Positions 1 through 7,693 of a DNA stretch of 51,820 nt are shown here, piece after piece. The translations under genes and the position numbers were made by a program. The stretch is from positions 1-51,820 of the forward strand of contig NZ_JAEKEG010000019.1 of the NCBI RefSeq assembly GCF_016651255.1, given 5' to 3'. The notes under the pieces were generated by a model, which saw nothing but the letters and a program-made list of their open reading frames with translations, ran no database searches and was not told where the DNA came from. Every line of letters begins with the position of its first letter. Position 1 is the first letter of the stretch. The stretch is from Pseudomonas sp. TH10. Lineage in GTDB: Bacteria > Pseudomonadota > Gammaproteobacteria > Pseudomonadales > Pseudomonadaceae.

Positions 1-71
1 TGATCTTTGATCTGCTGCAGAACATCAAAGACGTAAACAAGTCGTGGCAACGTCGCAATGGGTGCTGTTAA
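1..71 (+). CDS. 3' end of an unidentified gene (partial)
   Basis: An open frame enters from the left edge and ends at TAA 69-71, giving only the last 22 residues, which finish in a basic stretch and ...NGCC. It reads the same way as argA, 113 bp downstream. In other pseudomonads argE or a small conserved gene lies before argA, but these few residues do not let me decide. The 72-184 gap shows no gene and no clear hairpin. Confidence 0.4.
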   Translation, partial: IFDLLQNIKDVNKSWQRRNGCC

Positions 72-184
72 TCCGGTAGCCGCGAGGTGGAAGCGCAGTT
101 ACAGTTCCGACGATAACCATCAGCCCGCTGTGCGTTTTTCGTTTCGCCCTTTTTTCGGCTGCTATTTATTACAGGCCCAGGTTC

Positions 185-1483
185 ATGCCCGAATACGTTA
201 ATTGGCTTCGTCACGCGTCCCCTTACATCAATGCCCACCGCGATTGCACCTTCGTCGTCATGCTGCCCGGCGACGGCGTGGAGCATCCGAATTTCGGCAA
301 CATCGTCCACGACCTCGTCTTGCTGCACAGCCTGGGCGTGCGCCTGGTGCTGGTGCACGGTTCCCGTCCACAAATCGAAGCGCGCCTCGCCGCTCGCGGC
401 CTGACCCCGCATTACCATCACGGCATGCGCATCACCGATGCGGCAACGCTGGAGTGTGTGATCGACGCGGTCGGCCAATTGCGTATCGCCATTGAAGCGC
501 GGCTGTCGATGGACATGGCCTCGTCGCCGATGCAGGGCTCGCGCCTGCGCGTGGCCAGCGGCAACCTTGTCACCGCGCGGCCGATCGGCGTGCTCGAAGG
601 CGTTGATTACCATCACACCGGCGAAGTACGCCGGGTCGACCGCAAAGGCATCAATCGTCTGCTCGATGAGCGTTCGATCGTTTTGCTGTCGCCGCTGGGC
701 TACTCGCCGACCGGGGAAATCTTCAACCTCGCTTGCGAAGACGTCGCCACCCGCGCCGCTATCGACCTGGGTGCCGACAAGCTGCTGCTGTTCGGCGCCG
801 ACCTCGGTCTGATCGACGAGAACGGCAAACTGGTGCGTGAGTTGCGTCCGCAACAGGTGCCGGCGCACCTGCTTCGCCTGGGCAGCAATTATCAGGGCGA
901 ACTGCTCGATGCCGCCGCCGAGGCCTGCCGTGGCGGTGTAGCACGCAGTCATATTGTCAGTTATGCCGAAGACGGTGCGCTGCTGACCGAGCTGTTCACC
1001 CGTGACGGTGGCGGTACGCTGGTGGCACAAGAGCAATTCGAACTGGTGCGCGAGGCGGCGATTGAAGATGTCGGCGGCTTGCTCGACTTGATCAGCCCGC
1101 TGGAAGAGCAGGGGATTCTGGTACGGCGTTCGCGCGAAGTGCTGGAGCGCGAGATCGAGCAGTTCAGCGTGGTCGAGCGCGAAGGCATGATCATCGCCTG
1201 TGCGGCGCTGTATCAGATTGCCGATTCGGATGCCGGTGAGCTGGCGTGCCTGGCGGTGAATCCGGAGTATCGCCATGGTGGTCGCGGTGATGAACTGCTG
1301 GAACGCATCGAGACCCGCGCCCGCGCGCAGGGCTTGAAAACGCTATTCGTCCTCACCACCCGCACTGCGCACTGGTTCCGCGAACGTGGATTCGAGCCGA
1401 GCAGCGTCGAGCGTATGCCGGCGGCGCGGGCGTCGCTGTACAACTATCAGCGCAACTCGAAAATCTTCGAAAAAACCCTGTAA
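185..1483 (+). CDS. argA: N-acetylglutamate synthase ArgA
   Basis: Amino-acid N-acetyltransferase that makes N-acetylglutamate from glutamate and acetyl-CoA, the first step of arginine synthesis in the cytoplasm. The 432-residue product is the normal length for the Pseudomonas enzyme. Residues about 20-280 form the amino-acid-kinase-like domain (LVLVHGSRPQIEARL near the start, LLSPLGYSPTGEIFN in the middle). Residues about 290-432 form the GNAT acetyltransferase domain, with the acetyl-CoA loop in YRHGGRGDELL followed by TLFVLTTRTAHWFRERGF. The ATG at 185 gives the expected MPEYVNWLRHASPYIN start, although the ribosome site is weak. The gene is complete and converges on tauA, with an inverted repeat between the two stops. 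Confidence 0.97.
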   Translation: MPEYVNWLRHASPYINAHRDCTFVVMLPGDGVEHPNFGNIVHDLVLLHSLGVRLVLVHGSRPQIEARLAARGLTPHYHHGMRITDAATLECVIDAVGQLRIAIEARLSMDMASSPMQGSRLRVASGNLVTARPIGVLEGVDYHHTGEVRRVDRKGINRLLDERSIVLLSPLGYSPTGEIFNLACEDVATRAAIDLGADKLLLFGADLGLIDENGKLVRELRPQQVPAHLLRLGSNYQGELLDAAAEACRGGVARSHIVSYAEDGALLTELFTRDGGGTLVAQEQFELVREAAIEDVGGLLDLISPLEEQGILVRRSREVLEREIEQFSVVEREGMIIACAALYQIADSDAGELACLAVNPEYRHGGRGDELLERIETRARAQGLKTLFVLTTRTAHWFRERGFEPSSVERMPAARASLYNYQRNSKIFEKTL

Positions 1484-1529
1484 CGCAATCCCCCTGTAGG
1501 AGCTGCCGCAGGCTCCTACGGGGATTGCG
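1484..1529. terminator. Inverted repeat between convergent argA and tauA, likely bidirectional terminator
   Basis: A 46-bp inverted repeat exactly fills the gap between the argA stop and the tauA stop. The arms CGCAATCCCC and GGGGATTGCG enclose a second palindrome, GTAGGAGC...GCTCCTAC, around GCCGCAG. The core resembles the short repeats found elsewhere in the window (for example 6724-6798), so a repeat may have been adopted as a shared terminator. There is no strong T-tract. Confidence 0.65.
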
Positions 1530-1530
1530 T

Positions 1531-2517
1531 TTATTCCACGTATTTAGAGCTGACGTACGCCGAATAATCTGGCAGCACCGTCTCGACTTTGCCCTGTTCC
1601 TTCAGGAACTTCGCGGTCTCGCCAATCGCCTTCGCCGTGCCTCCGTCCAGCAGCGCGGTGGTCTGCTGTGCCTTGGCATCCGGGAACGCTGAGCCTGCGA
1701 GCAATTCCGGCACGTCGGCGGCATTGGCACCGGTCAATTTGGCGATTTTCTGCACCGGCTCGGAGTCTGCCGTCCAGCTGTCTTTATGGCTGGCGTAATC
1801 GGCAAACGCGTCTAGAGTGACCTTGGCAAATTTGGCTACAACGTCAGGATGCTTCTCGGCGAAGTCTTTACGGGCGACCCAGACTTCAAAGGTGGGCGCA
1901 CCCCACTGACCGACCTGCGCAGCGTCCGTGAGGGTCTTGCCGGTCTTGCGGATTTCGCCCAGAGCCGGCGACCAGACAAATGCCCCATCAATATCACCGC
2001 GCTTCCACGCAGCGGCGATTTCCGCGGGTTGCAGGTTCACCACTTTGACTTTCGAGGTGTCCAGGCCCCAATGCTTCAGTGCGCCGAGCAGGCTGTAATG
2101 AGAGGTGGAAACGAAGGGCGTGGCGATGGTCTTGCCGATCAGATCTTCCGGTTTATTGATCCCGCTCCCGTTACGGACTACCAGCGCCTCGGCGGCATTG
2201 ATCTGCGCCGAAACGATGAAGGCAACGATTGGCAGGTTCCGCGAAGCCGCGGCGGCCAGCGGGCTGGAGCCCAGATTCCCGATCTGCACATCCCCGGAAG
2301 CAATGGCCGTGACCACCTCTGGCCCGCTGTTGAAGCGGCGCCAATCGATTTTCTGGCCAATGGTTTTCTCATACAGGCCGTCGGCCTGCGGCACCTTGCT
2401 CGGATCAATCCCGGTCTGATATCCCACGGTCAGGTTGGCGGCGACGGCGTTAAAAGAAATTAAAGCCGATACACAAACTGTAACAATTGGGATGGATAGT
2501 GCGCGCTTGATTGTCAT
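1531..2517 (-). CDS. tauA: Taurine/sulfonate ABC transporter substrate-binding protein TauA-like
   Basis: Periplasmic binding protein of 328 residues that would deliver taurine or a related sulfonate to an ABC importer. Residues 1-26 are a signal peptide ending FNAVAA, cut before NLTVGYQTG. The body has the SsuA/TauA layout: VGYQTGIDPSKVPQA at the start, a DVQIGNLGSSPLAAAASRNLPI lobe, and GDIDGAFVWSP near the hinge. No tauB, tauC or tauD follows; its stop faces argA. It is divergent from the first porin, with 350 bp of shared upstream DNA. It may work with a tauBC set elsewhere or with SsuBC about 8 kb away; both are inferences. The exact ligand cannot be read from the sequence. Confidence 0.88.
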   Translation of the reverse strand: MTIKRALSIPIVTVCVSALISFNAVAANLTVGYQTGIDPSKVPQADGLYEKTIGQKIDWRRFNSGPEVVTAIASGDVQIGNLGSSPLAAAASRNLPIVAFIVSAQINAAEALVVRNGSGINKPEDLIGKTIATPFVSTSHYSLLGALKHWGLDTSKVKVVNLQPAEIAAAWKRGDIDGAFVWSPALGEIRKTGKTLTDAAQVGQWGAPTFEVWVARKDFAEKHPDVVAKFAKVTLDAFADYASHKDSWTADSEPVQKIAKLTGANAADVPELLAGSAFPDAKAQQTTALLDGGTAKAIGETAKFLKEQGKVETVLPDYSAYVSSKYVE

Positions 2518-2867
2518 GGCCAGGTCTTCGATGAGAGGAAATGCGGATTTCCGTTAAATCTAATCGATCTAAAAAACGGCTAATAAATATCTTTTGGGAA
2601 TTAGCTTATAGGCTTGCGTTCAACGGACCGCGCGCTGCGTTCAGTTCCTAAAGGCTATTAAAAAACATCGGATGCTTCGTATTGGATTTATGCAAAACGG
2701 ATTTATCTGCCGACGCTGGATTCACCGGGGATTAGACCATGGTCGTAGTCACATACGGTTACGATTGACTTGCAGGTCACGGTCTGGCGCTAATCGCAAA
2801 TCCTAGGATCCCGGGCATTTGACCCAGGGCCAGGAATACAAAAATTAGAAACGAGAGGAGCTTAAAA
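2518..2867. promoter_or_regulatory. Shared upstream region of tauA and porin 1
   Basis: This 350-bp gap separates two divergent genes and has no convincing coding frame. It is AT-rich near 2560-2610, where promoters for either gene could lie. A small dyad GGAAAT-GCGG-ATTTCC sits at 2537-2552 in the tauA leader. The right end holds the stem-loop at 2806-2831 and the purine-rich ribosome site GAGAGGAGC of the porin. I could not place -35/-10 boxes or a CysB site with confidence. Confidence 0.5.
2806..2831 (+). promoter_or_regulatory. Leader stem-loop of porin 1, shared with porin 2
   Basis: The sequence GG-A-TCCCGGG, loop CATTTGA, CCCAGGG-CC folds as a stem with a bulged A after a GG/CC clamp, one G.T wobble and one C-A mismatch. 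It ends 36 nt before the porin ATG. The same structure with the same loop type and a fully paired stem occurs before porin 2 at 4506-4531. Function is unknown. Confidence 0.6.
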
Positions 2868-4196
2868 ATGAACAAGTCCACCTTGGCCTTGGCCGTGGCC
2901 GTAGGGGTAATGGCGCAGCAGGCAGGCGCCGCCGGATTCATTGAAGACAGCAAGGCTTCCGTCAGTTCTCGCACCATGTATTACAACGCCGACACTCGCG
3001 AAGGCGCCGCCAACGATCAGCGCGAAACTGCTCAGGGCCTCAAGTTCGATTACCTGTCGGGCTTCACCCAAGGCACAGTCGGCTTCGGCTTTGATGCCCA
3101 GGCGCTGGTCGGCATTCATCTGGACGGTGGTCGCGGTCATCACCCGGACAACAACTCGTTCTTCCCAAGTGACACTGACGGCTCGGCATCCGATCCATGG
3201 AGCCGGGTAGCGGGTAACGTCAAGGCACGCATCTCGAAAACCGAAGCCCACCTCGGTGGTGCCTTGCAACCGAGCATGCCGGTACTGATCGCGAACGACA
3301 GCCGCCTGCTGCCACAGACCTTCGAAGGCGGCACCATCACCTCGAAGGAAATCGACAACGTCACGTTCAACGCCGGCCAGCTCGAGCACGCCGCGGGTCG
3401 AGCGTCGTCGAACACCACCGGTCTGGCAGTCGCTGGTGGCACTGAAGAAAGCAACAAATTCCGTTACGGTGGTGCTGACTGGAAGGTCACCAAAGACCTG
3501 ATGCTGCAGTACTACTACGCCAATCTGGAAGACTACTACAAGCAGCATTTCCTGGGCCTGGTACACGTCTACCCGATCAGCGCGACCCAGTCGTTCAAGA
3601 CTGACCTGCGCTATTTCGACAGCAGCTCCGACGGCAAGAACGGTGATGCGGGTTACCGCTTCAACAACAACGGCGGTTATGCGAAGAATCCGGGCGAGGT
3701 GGATAACCAGACCTGGAGCGCCATGTTCACCTACACCCTGGGTCCGAACGCATTCTTGCTGGGCCATCAGCGTGTCAGCGATGACGGTGGTTTCGTCTAC
3801 CTGAACCAGGGCAACGTGCTCGACGGCAATGGTCGCAACGAAGGAGCCGGCGGTGCGAGCTTCTACTCGTTCACCGACGCCATGATCAACGGCTTCGTAC
3901 GTGCAGGCGAGAACACCACATTCGGTCAGTACACCTTCGACTTCGCATCCCTGGGCGTCCCAGGCCTGAAGGCCTCGGCCGCTTACCTGCGTGGCGAGGA
4001 CATCAAGGCCACCAACGGCGTTGGCAAAGACCAGACCGAGTGGGAGCGCGACCTGCGCGTGGACTACGTGATTCAAACCGGCGCGCTCAAGGGGTTCGGT
4101 ACGACCCTGCGTCACGGCACCTACCGCGGCGACACCAACATCTCCGCCCAAGACCAGACCCGCGTGATTTTCAACTACACCTATAGCTTCCTGTAA
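2868..4196 (+). CDS. OprE/OprD-family outer-membrane porin (first of tandem pair)
   Basis: Outer-membrane channel of 442 residues in the OprD superfamily, close to the OprE type. Residues 1-22 are a signal peptide ending QQAGAA, cut before GFIEDSKASVSSRTMYYN, which is the usual first strand. The family's LMLQYYYANLEDYYKQHFLGLVH stretch lies in the middle, and the C-terminus NYTYSFL ends in an aromatic-hydrophobic pattern with final Leu. The ATG follows GAGAGGAGC at good spacing. Its position beside tauA, lsfA and ssu suggests uptake of sulfonates or other organic sulfur, an inference from context only. A terminator follows at once, so it is probably transcribed alone. It is a paralogue of the next gene, with a nearly identical signal peptide. 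Confidence 0.9.
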   Translation: MNKSTLALAVAVGVMAQQAGAAGFIEDSKASVSSRTMYYNADTREGAANDQRETAQGLKFDYLSGFTQGTVGFGFDAQALVGIHLDGGRGHHPDNNSFFPSDTDGSASDPWSRVAGNVKARISKTEAHLGGALQPSMPVLIANDSRLLPQTFEGGTITSKEIDNVTFNAGQLEHAAGRASSNTTGLAVAGGTEESNKFRYGGADWKVTKDLMLQYYYANLEDYYKQHFLGLVHVYPISATQSFKTDLRYFDSSSDGKNGDAGYRFNNNGGYAKNPGEVDNQTWSAMFTYTLGPNAFLLGHQRVSDDGGFVYLNQGNVLDGNGRNEGAGGASFYSFTDAMINGFVRAGENTTFGQYTFDFASLGVPGLKASAAYLRGEDIKATNGVGKDQTEWERDLRVDYVIQTGALKGFGTTLRHGTYRGDTNISAQDQTRVIFNYTYSFL

Positions 4197-4210
4197 CACC
4201 CAACACGGAA

Positions 4211-4240
4211 AAAGCCCTGCCAGCTGGCGGGGCTTTTTTT
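4211..4240 (+). terminator. Rho-independent terminator after porin 1
   Basis: The stem AAGCCCTGCC / GGCGGGGCTT has one G.T pair, an AGCT loop and a run of seven T, starting 14 bp after the porin stop. Confidence 0.85.
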
Positions 4241-4562
4241 GGATTATTTCTTATATTCAAATTGGGTCTTAGTATGTAATTTATTATTCTTTTTAGCTTT
4301 TAGCGCGAAGCCCTAAAGTGCGTTCCTCTGGGGCCGATACCGGTGGCCTGACACGCATAAATGCCATTCCCTTATTCCTGAATGGCATTAAAAGAATGAA
4401 ATTATTTTTTATCCGTTTACCATGCGGGCCCCATTCCCCTTGGTCAGACGCCCGGGGTAGACGCATCACGCGATGAACCGTGGTTTGCGGTCACCGCGCA
4501 TTTCAGGATCCAGAGCATTCGACTCTGGACCGAAAAAAATTAGAGACGATAGGAGCGAAACA
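4241..4562 (+). promoter_or_regulatory. Upstream region of porin 2 with a 10-bp perfect dyad
   Basis: This 322-bp gap holds no gene. The left part (4241-4310) is AT-rich. At 4360-4389 there is a perfect inverted repeat, AATGCCATTC and GAATGGCATT around a 10-nt spacer, without a T-tract behind it, so it looks more like an operator or RNA structure than a terminator. The right end contains the leader stem-loop at 4506-4531. Confidence 0.45.
4506..4531 (+). promoter_or_regulatory. Leader stem-loop of porin 2, shared with porin 1
   Basis: GG-A-TCCAGAG, loop CATTCGA, CTCTGGA-CC forms seven consecutive Watson-Crick pairs above a bulged A and a GG/CC clamp. It ends 31 nt before the ATG. Compared with the porin 1 copy the loop differs by one base, one stem pair shows a double compensatory change (G-C to A-T), and one mismatched pair becomes A-T. 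Confidence 0.65.
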
Positions 4563-5897
4563 ATGAACAAGTCCACTTTGGCCCTGGCTGTGGCCGTAGG
4601 GGTTTTGGCGCAGCAGGCAGGCGCCGCCGGTTTCATCGAAGACAGCAAGGCCACCCTGGGCCTGCGCAACTTCTACATCAACACCGATAACCGTGACGGT
4701 ACCGGCGCCAATAAAAACGAAGAATGGGGCCAAGGCTTCGATCTGCGCTTCATCTCCGGTTACACCCAAGGCACCGTCGGCTTCGGTATCGACGCGATCG
4801 GCCTGCTGGGCGTCAAGCTGGATTCGGGCGGCGGCACCAACGGTGCTACCTCGACTTCCTACGGCGGCACTGTGTTCCCGAGCAAGTCCAACGGCGAAGC
4901 TGTTGATAACTTCTCGAGCCTGGGCCTGACTGCCAAAGCCAAGATCTCCCAGACCGAACTGAAGCTGGGTACTCTGCAGCCGAAGAACCCGGTCATCGTC
5001 ACCAACGACGGTCGTCTGCTGCCACAAACCTGGCAGGGTGGCCAGATCACTTCCGGCGAGATCAAGGACCTGACTCTGGTCGGTGGTCAAGTCGAGCACG
5101 TGAAAGGTCGTAACTCGAGCAACGAAGAGCAGCTGTCGATCGGCGGTGCCAACGCTCGCGTCGCCAACAGCAACAAGTTCATCTACGCCGGTGGTGACTA
5201 CAAGATCACCAAAGACCTGACTGCCCAGTACTACTACGGCAACCTGGAAGACTTCTACAAGCAGCACTTCCTGGGTCTGGTTCACAACTGGGCAATCGGC
5301 CCAGGTGTATTGAAGTCTGACCTGCGTTACTTCAATAGCTCTGATGACGGAAAAAACGGCACAGATTCGAACTACTACAGTTCGGGCAACTACACAGGCT
5401 TGCGTAATGGTCGCGGTGAAGTCTCCAACAACCTGTACAGCGGTCTGTTCCTTTACACCGTTGCAGGGCACACCTTCGGCGGTGGCTATCAGGTCAGCAA
5501 CGGCAGTAGCGACTTCCCTTGGCTGAACCAGGGCGACGGTTCGTCGAACTACACCATCACCGACATGCAGATCCAGAAATTCGGCCGTGCTGGCGAGAAA
5601 ACCTGGCAAGTACGCTACTCCTATGACTTCGCTAAAGTCGGCGTGCCTGGTCTGACTGCTGGTGCTGTGTACCTCAGAGGTGACGATATCGACACCGTGG
5701 GCACCAACGGCCAACAAGCTGCCTCGGGTGCCTCCGAGTGGGAACGCGACTTCACCCTCGCTTACGTGGTACCGGAAGGCCCGCTGAAAAACGTAGGCTT
5801 CATGTGGAAAAATGCTACCTGGCGCACCGACCTGCCTAACACCCGTTCGCAGGACGAAAACCGCCTGATCCTCAGCTATTCGATCCCGCTGTTGTAA
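4563..5897 (+). CDS. OprE/OprD-family outer-membrane porin (second of tandem pair)
   Basis: Outer-membrane porin of 444 residues, paralogue of the gene before it. The frame is open upstream to 4473, but the ATG at 4563 is chosen because it follows GATAGGAGCG and starts the signal peptide MNKSTLALAVAVGVLAQQAG, almost the same as in porin 1. Mature strands begin GFIEDSKATLGLRNFYIN. The conserved middle segment reads DLTAQYYYGNLEDFYKQHFLGLVH and the end is RLILSYSIPLL. The two proteins diverge in the extracellular loops, for example around residues 75-100 and 255-290, which suggests different substrates or phage-driven loop change. A terminator follows 25 bp downstream. Confidence 0.9.
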   Translation: MNKSTLALAVAVGVLAQQAGAAGFIEDSKATLGLRNFYINTDNRDGTGANKNEEWGQGFDLRFISGYTQGTVGFGIDAIGLLGVKLDSGGGTNGATSTSYGGTVFPSKSNGEAVDNFSSLGLTAKAKISQTELKLGTLQPKNPVIVTNDGRLLPQTWQGGQITSGEIKDLTLVGGQVEHVKGRNSSNEEQLSIGGANARVANSNKFIYAGGDYKITKDLTAQYYYGNLEDFYKQHFLGLVHNWAIGPGVLKSDLRYFNSSDDGKNGTDSNYYSSGNYTGLRNGRGEVSNNLYSGLFLYTVAGHTFGGGYQVSNGSSDFPWLNQGDGSSNYTITDMQIQKFGRAGEKTWQVRYSYDFAKVGVPGLTAGAVYLRGDDIDTVGTNGQQAASGASEWERDFTLAYVVPEGPLKNVGFMWKNATWRTDLPNTRSQDENRLILSYSIPLL

Positions 5898-5921
5898 TAG
5901 CGCTCGCGTTACTGAAGTAAA

Positions 5922-5957
5922 AACGCCCTGCCTGGCACCCTGCCGGGCGGGGTTTTT
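5922..5957 (+). terminator. Rho-independent terminator after porin 2
   Basis: A GC-rich hairpin (CGCCCTGCC... / ...CCGGGCGGGG) is followed by GGTTTTTTG. Several pairings are possible, but hairpin plus T-run is clear. Confidence 0.8.
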
Positions 5958-6080
5958 TGTGTTTTTTAACTGGCTTTTTATATGCATTCTAATTCTAAAC
6001 GAATCGATATTTATTCTTTTTCATGATGCCAAATCCCAAGCTACAGTTGAGGTCTCCAACAACTCATCAGGAGCAGCACC

Positions 6081-6719
6081 ATGAGCCTCAGACTCGGCGA
6101 CATCGCCCCCGACTTCGAACAGGATTCCAGCGCCGGCAAGATTCGTTTTCACGAGTGGCTGGGCGATAGCTGGGGCGTGCTGTTCTCTCACCCGGCGGAC
6201 TTCACCCCGGTGTGCACCACCGAACTGGGCTTCACCGCCAAGCTCAAGGACGAGTTCAGCAAGCGCGGCGTCAAAGCCATCGCGCTGTCGGTCGACCCGG
6301 TGGACTCGCACCACAAATGGATCGAAGACATCAACGAAACCCAGAACACCCTCGTCAACTTCCCGATCCTGGCGGATGCCGATCGCAAGGTCTCGGATCT
6401 GTACGATCTGATCCACCCCAATGCCAACGACACGCTGACCGTGCGTTCGCTGTTCGTGATCGACCCGAACAAGAAGATTCGCCTGACCATTACTTATCCA
6501 GCGAGCACCGGACGCAACTTCCACGAGATTTTGCGAGTGATCGATTCGCTGCAACTCACCGATAACTACAAAGTGGCCACGCCGGCCAACTGGCAGGACG
6601 GTGACGAGGTGGTGATCGTGCCGTCGCTCAAGGACGAGGAAGAGATCAAGAAGCGCTTTCCGAAGGGCTATCGCGCCGTGAAGCCATACCTGCGCCTGAC
6701 GCCGCAACCCAATCGTTGA
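6081..6719 (+). CDS. lsfA: 1-Cys peroxiredoxin LsfA
   Basis: Cytoplasmic thiol peroxidase of the Prx6 (1-Cys) type that reduces peroxides. The product has 212 residues. The peroxidatic cysteine is Cys45 in PADFTPVCTTELG, and the C-terminal half has the 1-Cys layout (FVIDPNKKIRLTITYPASTGRNF). The start follows AGGAGCAGCACC. In pseudomonads lsfA lies before the ssu operon and is known as a sulfate-starvation gene, matching its place here between the porins and ssuE. It likely limits oxidative damage during FMNH2-dependent desulfonation, an inference. It has its own terminator at 6826-6849. Confidence 0.95.
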   Translation: MSLRLGDIAPDFEQDSSAGKIRFHEWLGDSWGVLFSHPADFTPVCTTELGFTAKLKDEFSKRGVKAIALSVDPVDSHHKWIEDINETQNTLVNFPILADADRKVSDLYDLIHPNANDTLTVRSLFVIDPNKKIRLTITYPASTGRNFHEILRVIDSLQLTDNYKVATPANWQDGDEVVIVPSLKDEEEIKKRFPKGYRAVKPYLRLTPQPNR

Positions 6720-6723
6720 AAAT

Positions 6724-6798
6724 CAAAGATCGCTGCCTCCGGCAGCTCCTACACGGATAGGCGGGTCCTGCAGGAGCTGCCGAAGGCTGCGATCTTTT
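6724..6798. repeat. Imperfect inverted repeat after lsfA (REP-like)
   Basis: Arms beginning CAAAGATCGC and ending GCGATCTTTT flank inner copies of the CAGCTCCTAC / CAGGAGCTGCCG repeat core. It is the same class as the repeat between argA and tauA, a two-palindrome intergenic element with its arms head to head. Confidence 0.7.
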
Positions 6799-6825
6799 CG
6801 AACACACCACAAAGCAGGGGATTTC

Positions 6826-6849
6826 AGGCCGTTTAGACGGCCTTTTTTT
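6826..6849 (+). terminator. Rho-independent terminator after lsfA
   Basis: Perfect stem AGGCCG-TTTAGA-CGGCCT followed by seven T. The 6850-6998 stretch before ssuE is AT-rich and probably carries the ssu promoter, but I could not fix its boxes. Confidence 0.85.
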
Positions 6850-6998
6850 CGCCTGGACATCCAGTCTCTTTATATCTCTTAATCGAATAACCAAATGAAT
6901 AAATATGATTTATAGATATAACAATCAGCTGTTAAGGTCACTCCATCAAAGCGAGATCGCACACTGCGAATTGCCAAAATAGCTTAAGGAATTCCTGA

Positions 6999-7592
6999 AT
7001 GCTGGTTGTCTCAATCGGTGGCAGTCCTAGCCAACGCTCCCGTTCCGGAGTGCTGCTGGACCACGCTCAGCGCTGGTTGCGCGAGCAAGGTGTGGAAGTG
7101 GTGAGTTACCAGGTACGGGACTTCCCGGCCGAAGACTTGCTGCATGCACGCTTCGATAGCCCCAAGGTGATCGACCTGCTGCAACAGATTGAAAACGCTG
7201 ACGGCCTGCTGATCGCTACGCCGGTTTACAAGGCCTCGTTCTCCGGTGCACTGAAAACCGTGCTGGACCTGCTGCCCGAGCGTGCGTTGGACCACAAAGT
7301 GGTTTTACCCATGGCTACCGGCGGCAGTATCGCGCACATGCTGGCGGTGGATTACGCGCTCAAACCGGTGCTGTCGGCGCTCAAAGCCCAGGAAATGTTG
7401 CACGGGATTTTCGCCGTGGACAGTCAGATCGCTTACGGCGAGGGCAGCGCCCAGGCGCAGTTGGCGCCTGAGCTGGAACAACGACTCGGTGAGTCACTGG
7501 AGCTGTTTCTTATCGCCATGGCGCGACGGCCGAAACCAATCGATCCGAACCTGTTGAATGAACGTTTGCTGAGTGCTCGCTGGAGCATTTGA
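6999..7592 (+). CDS. ssuE: NAD(P)H-dependent FMN reductase SsuE
   Basis: Reduces FMN with NAD(P)H and supplies FMNH2 to the sulfonate monooxygenase SsuD. The 197-residue product is a flavodoxin-like reductase: the flavin phosphate loop [11 protein letters not shown] lies at residues 7-17 and the family segment [20 protein letters not shown] at about 74-93. The gene opens the ssuEADCBF operon, and the next gene starts about 100 bp later. ATG follows TTAAGGAATTC. Sulfur-starvation control is known for this operon in other pseudomonads. Confidence 0.95.
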   Translation: MLVVSIGGSPSQRSRSGVLLDHAQRWLREQGVEVVSYQVRDFPAEDLLHARFDSPKVIDLLQQIENADGLLIATPVYKASFSGALKTVLDLLPERALDHKVVLPMATGGSIAHMLAVDYALKPVLSALKAQEMLHGIFAVDSQIAYGEGSAQAQLAPELEQRLGESLELFLIAMARRPKPIDPNLLNERLLSARWSI

Positions 7593-7693
7593 GCCCGCAC
7601 TCAATCTACCCTGAATTTGCTTCACTCCACCTTACTCGCCCGCCAACGGGCAAGCAGGTGCAGCCAAAACCCAACAGCAAAAAGGAGAGCGCT

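Noticed and set aside
2862-5987. Long minus-strand open frames opposite both porins, as possible antisense genes.
   Set aside because: No ribosome sites, no recognisable domains, and they mirror the codon pattern of the porins.
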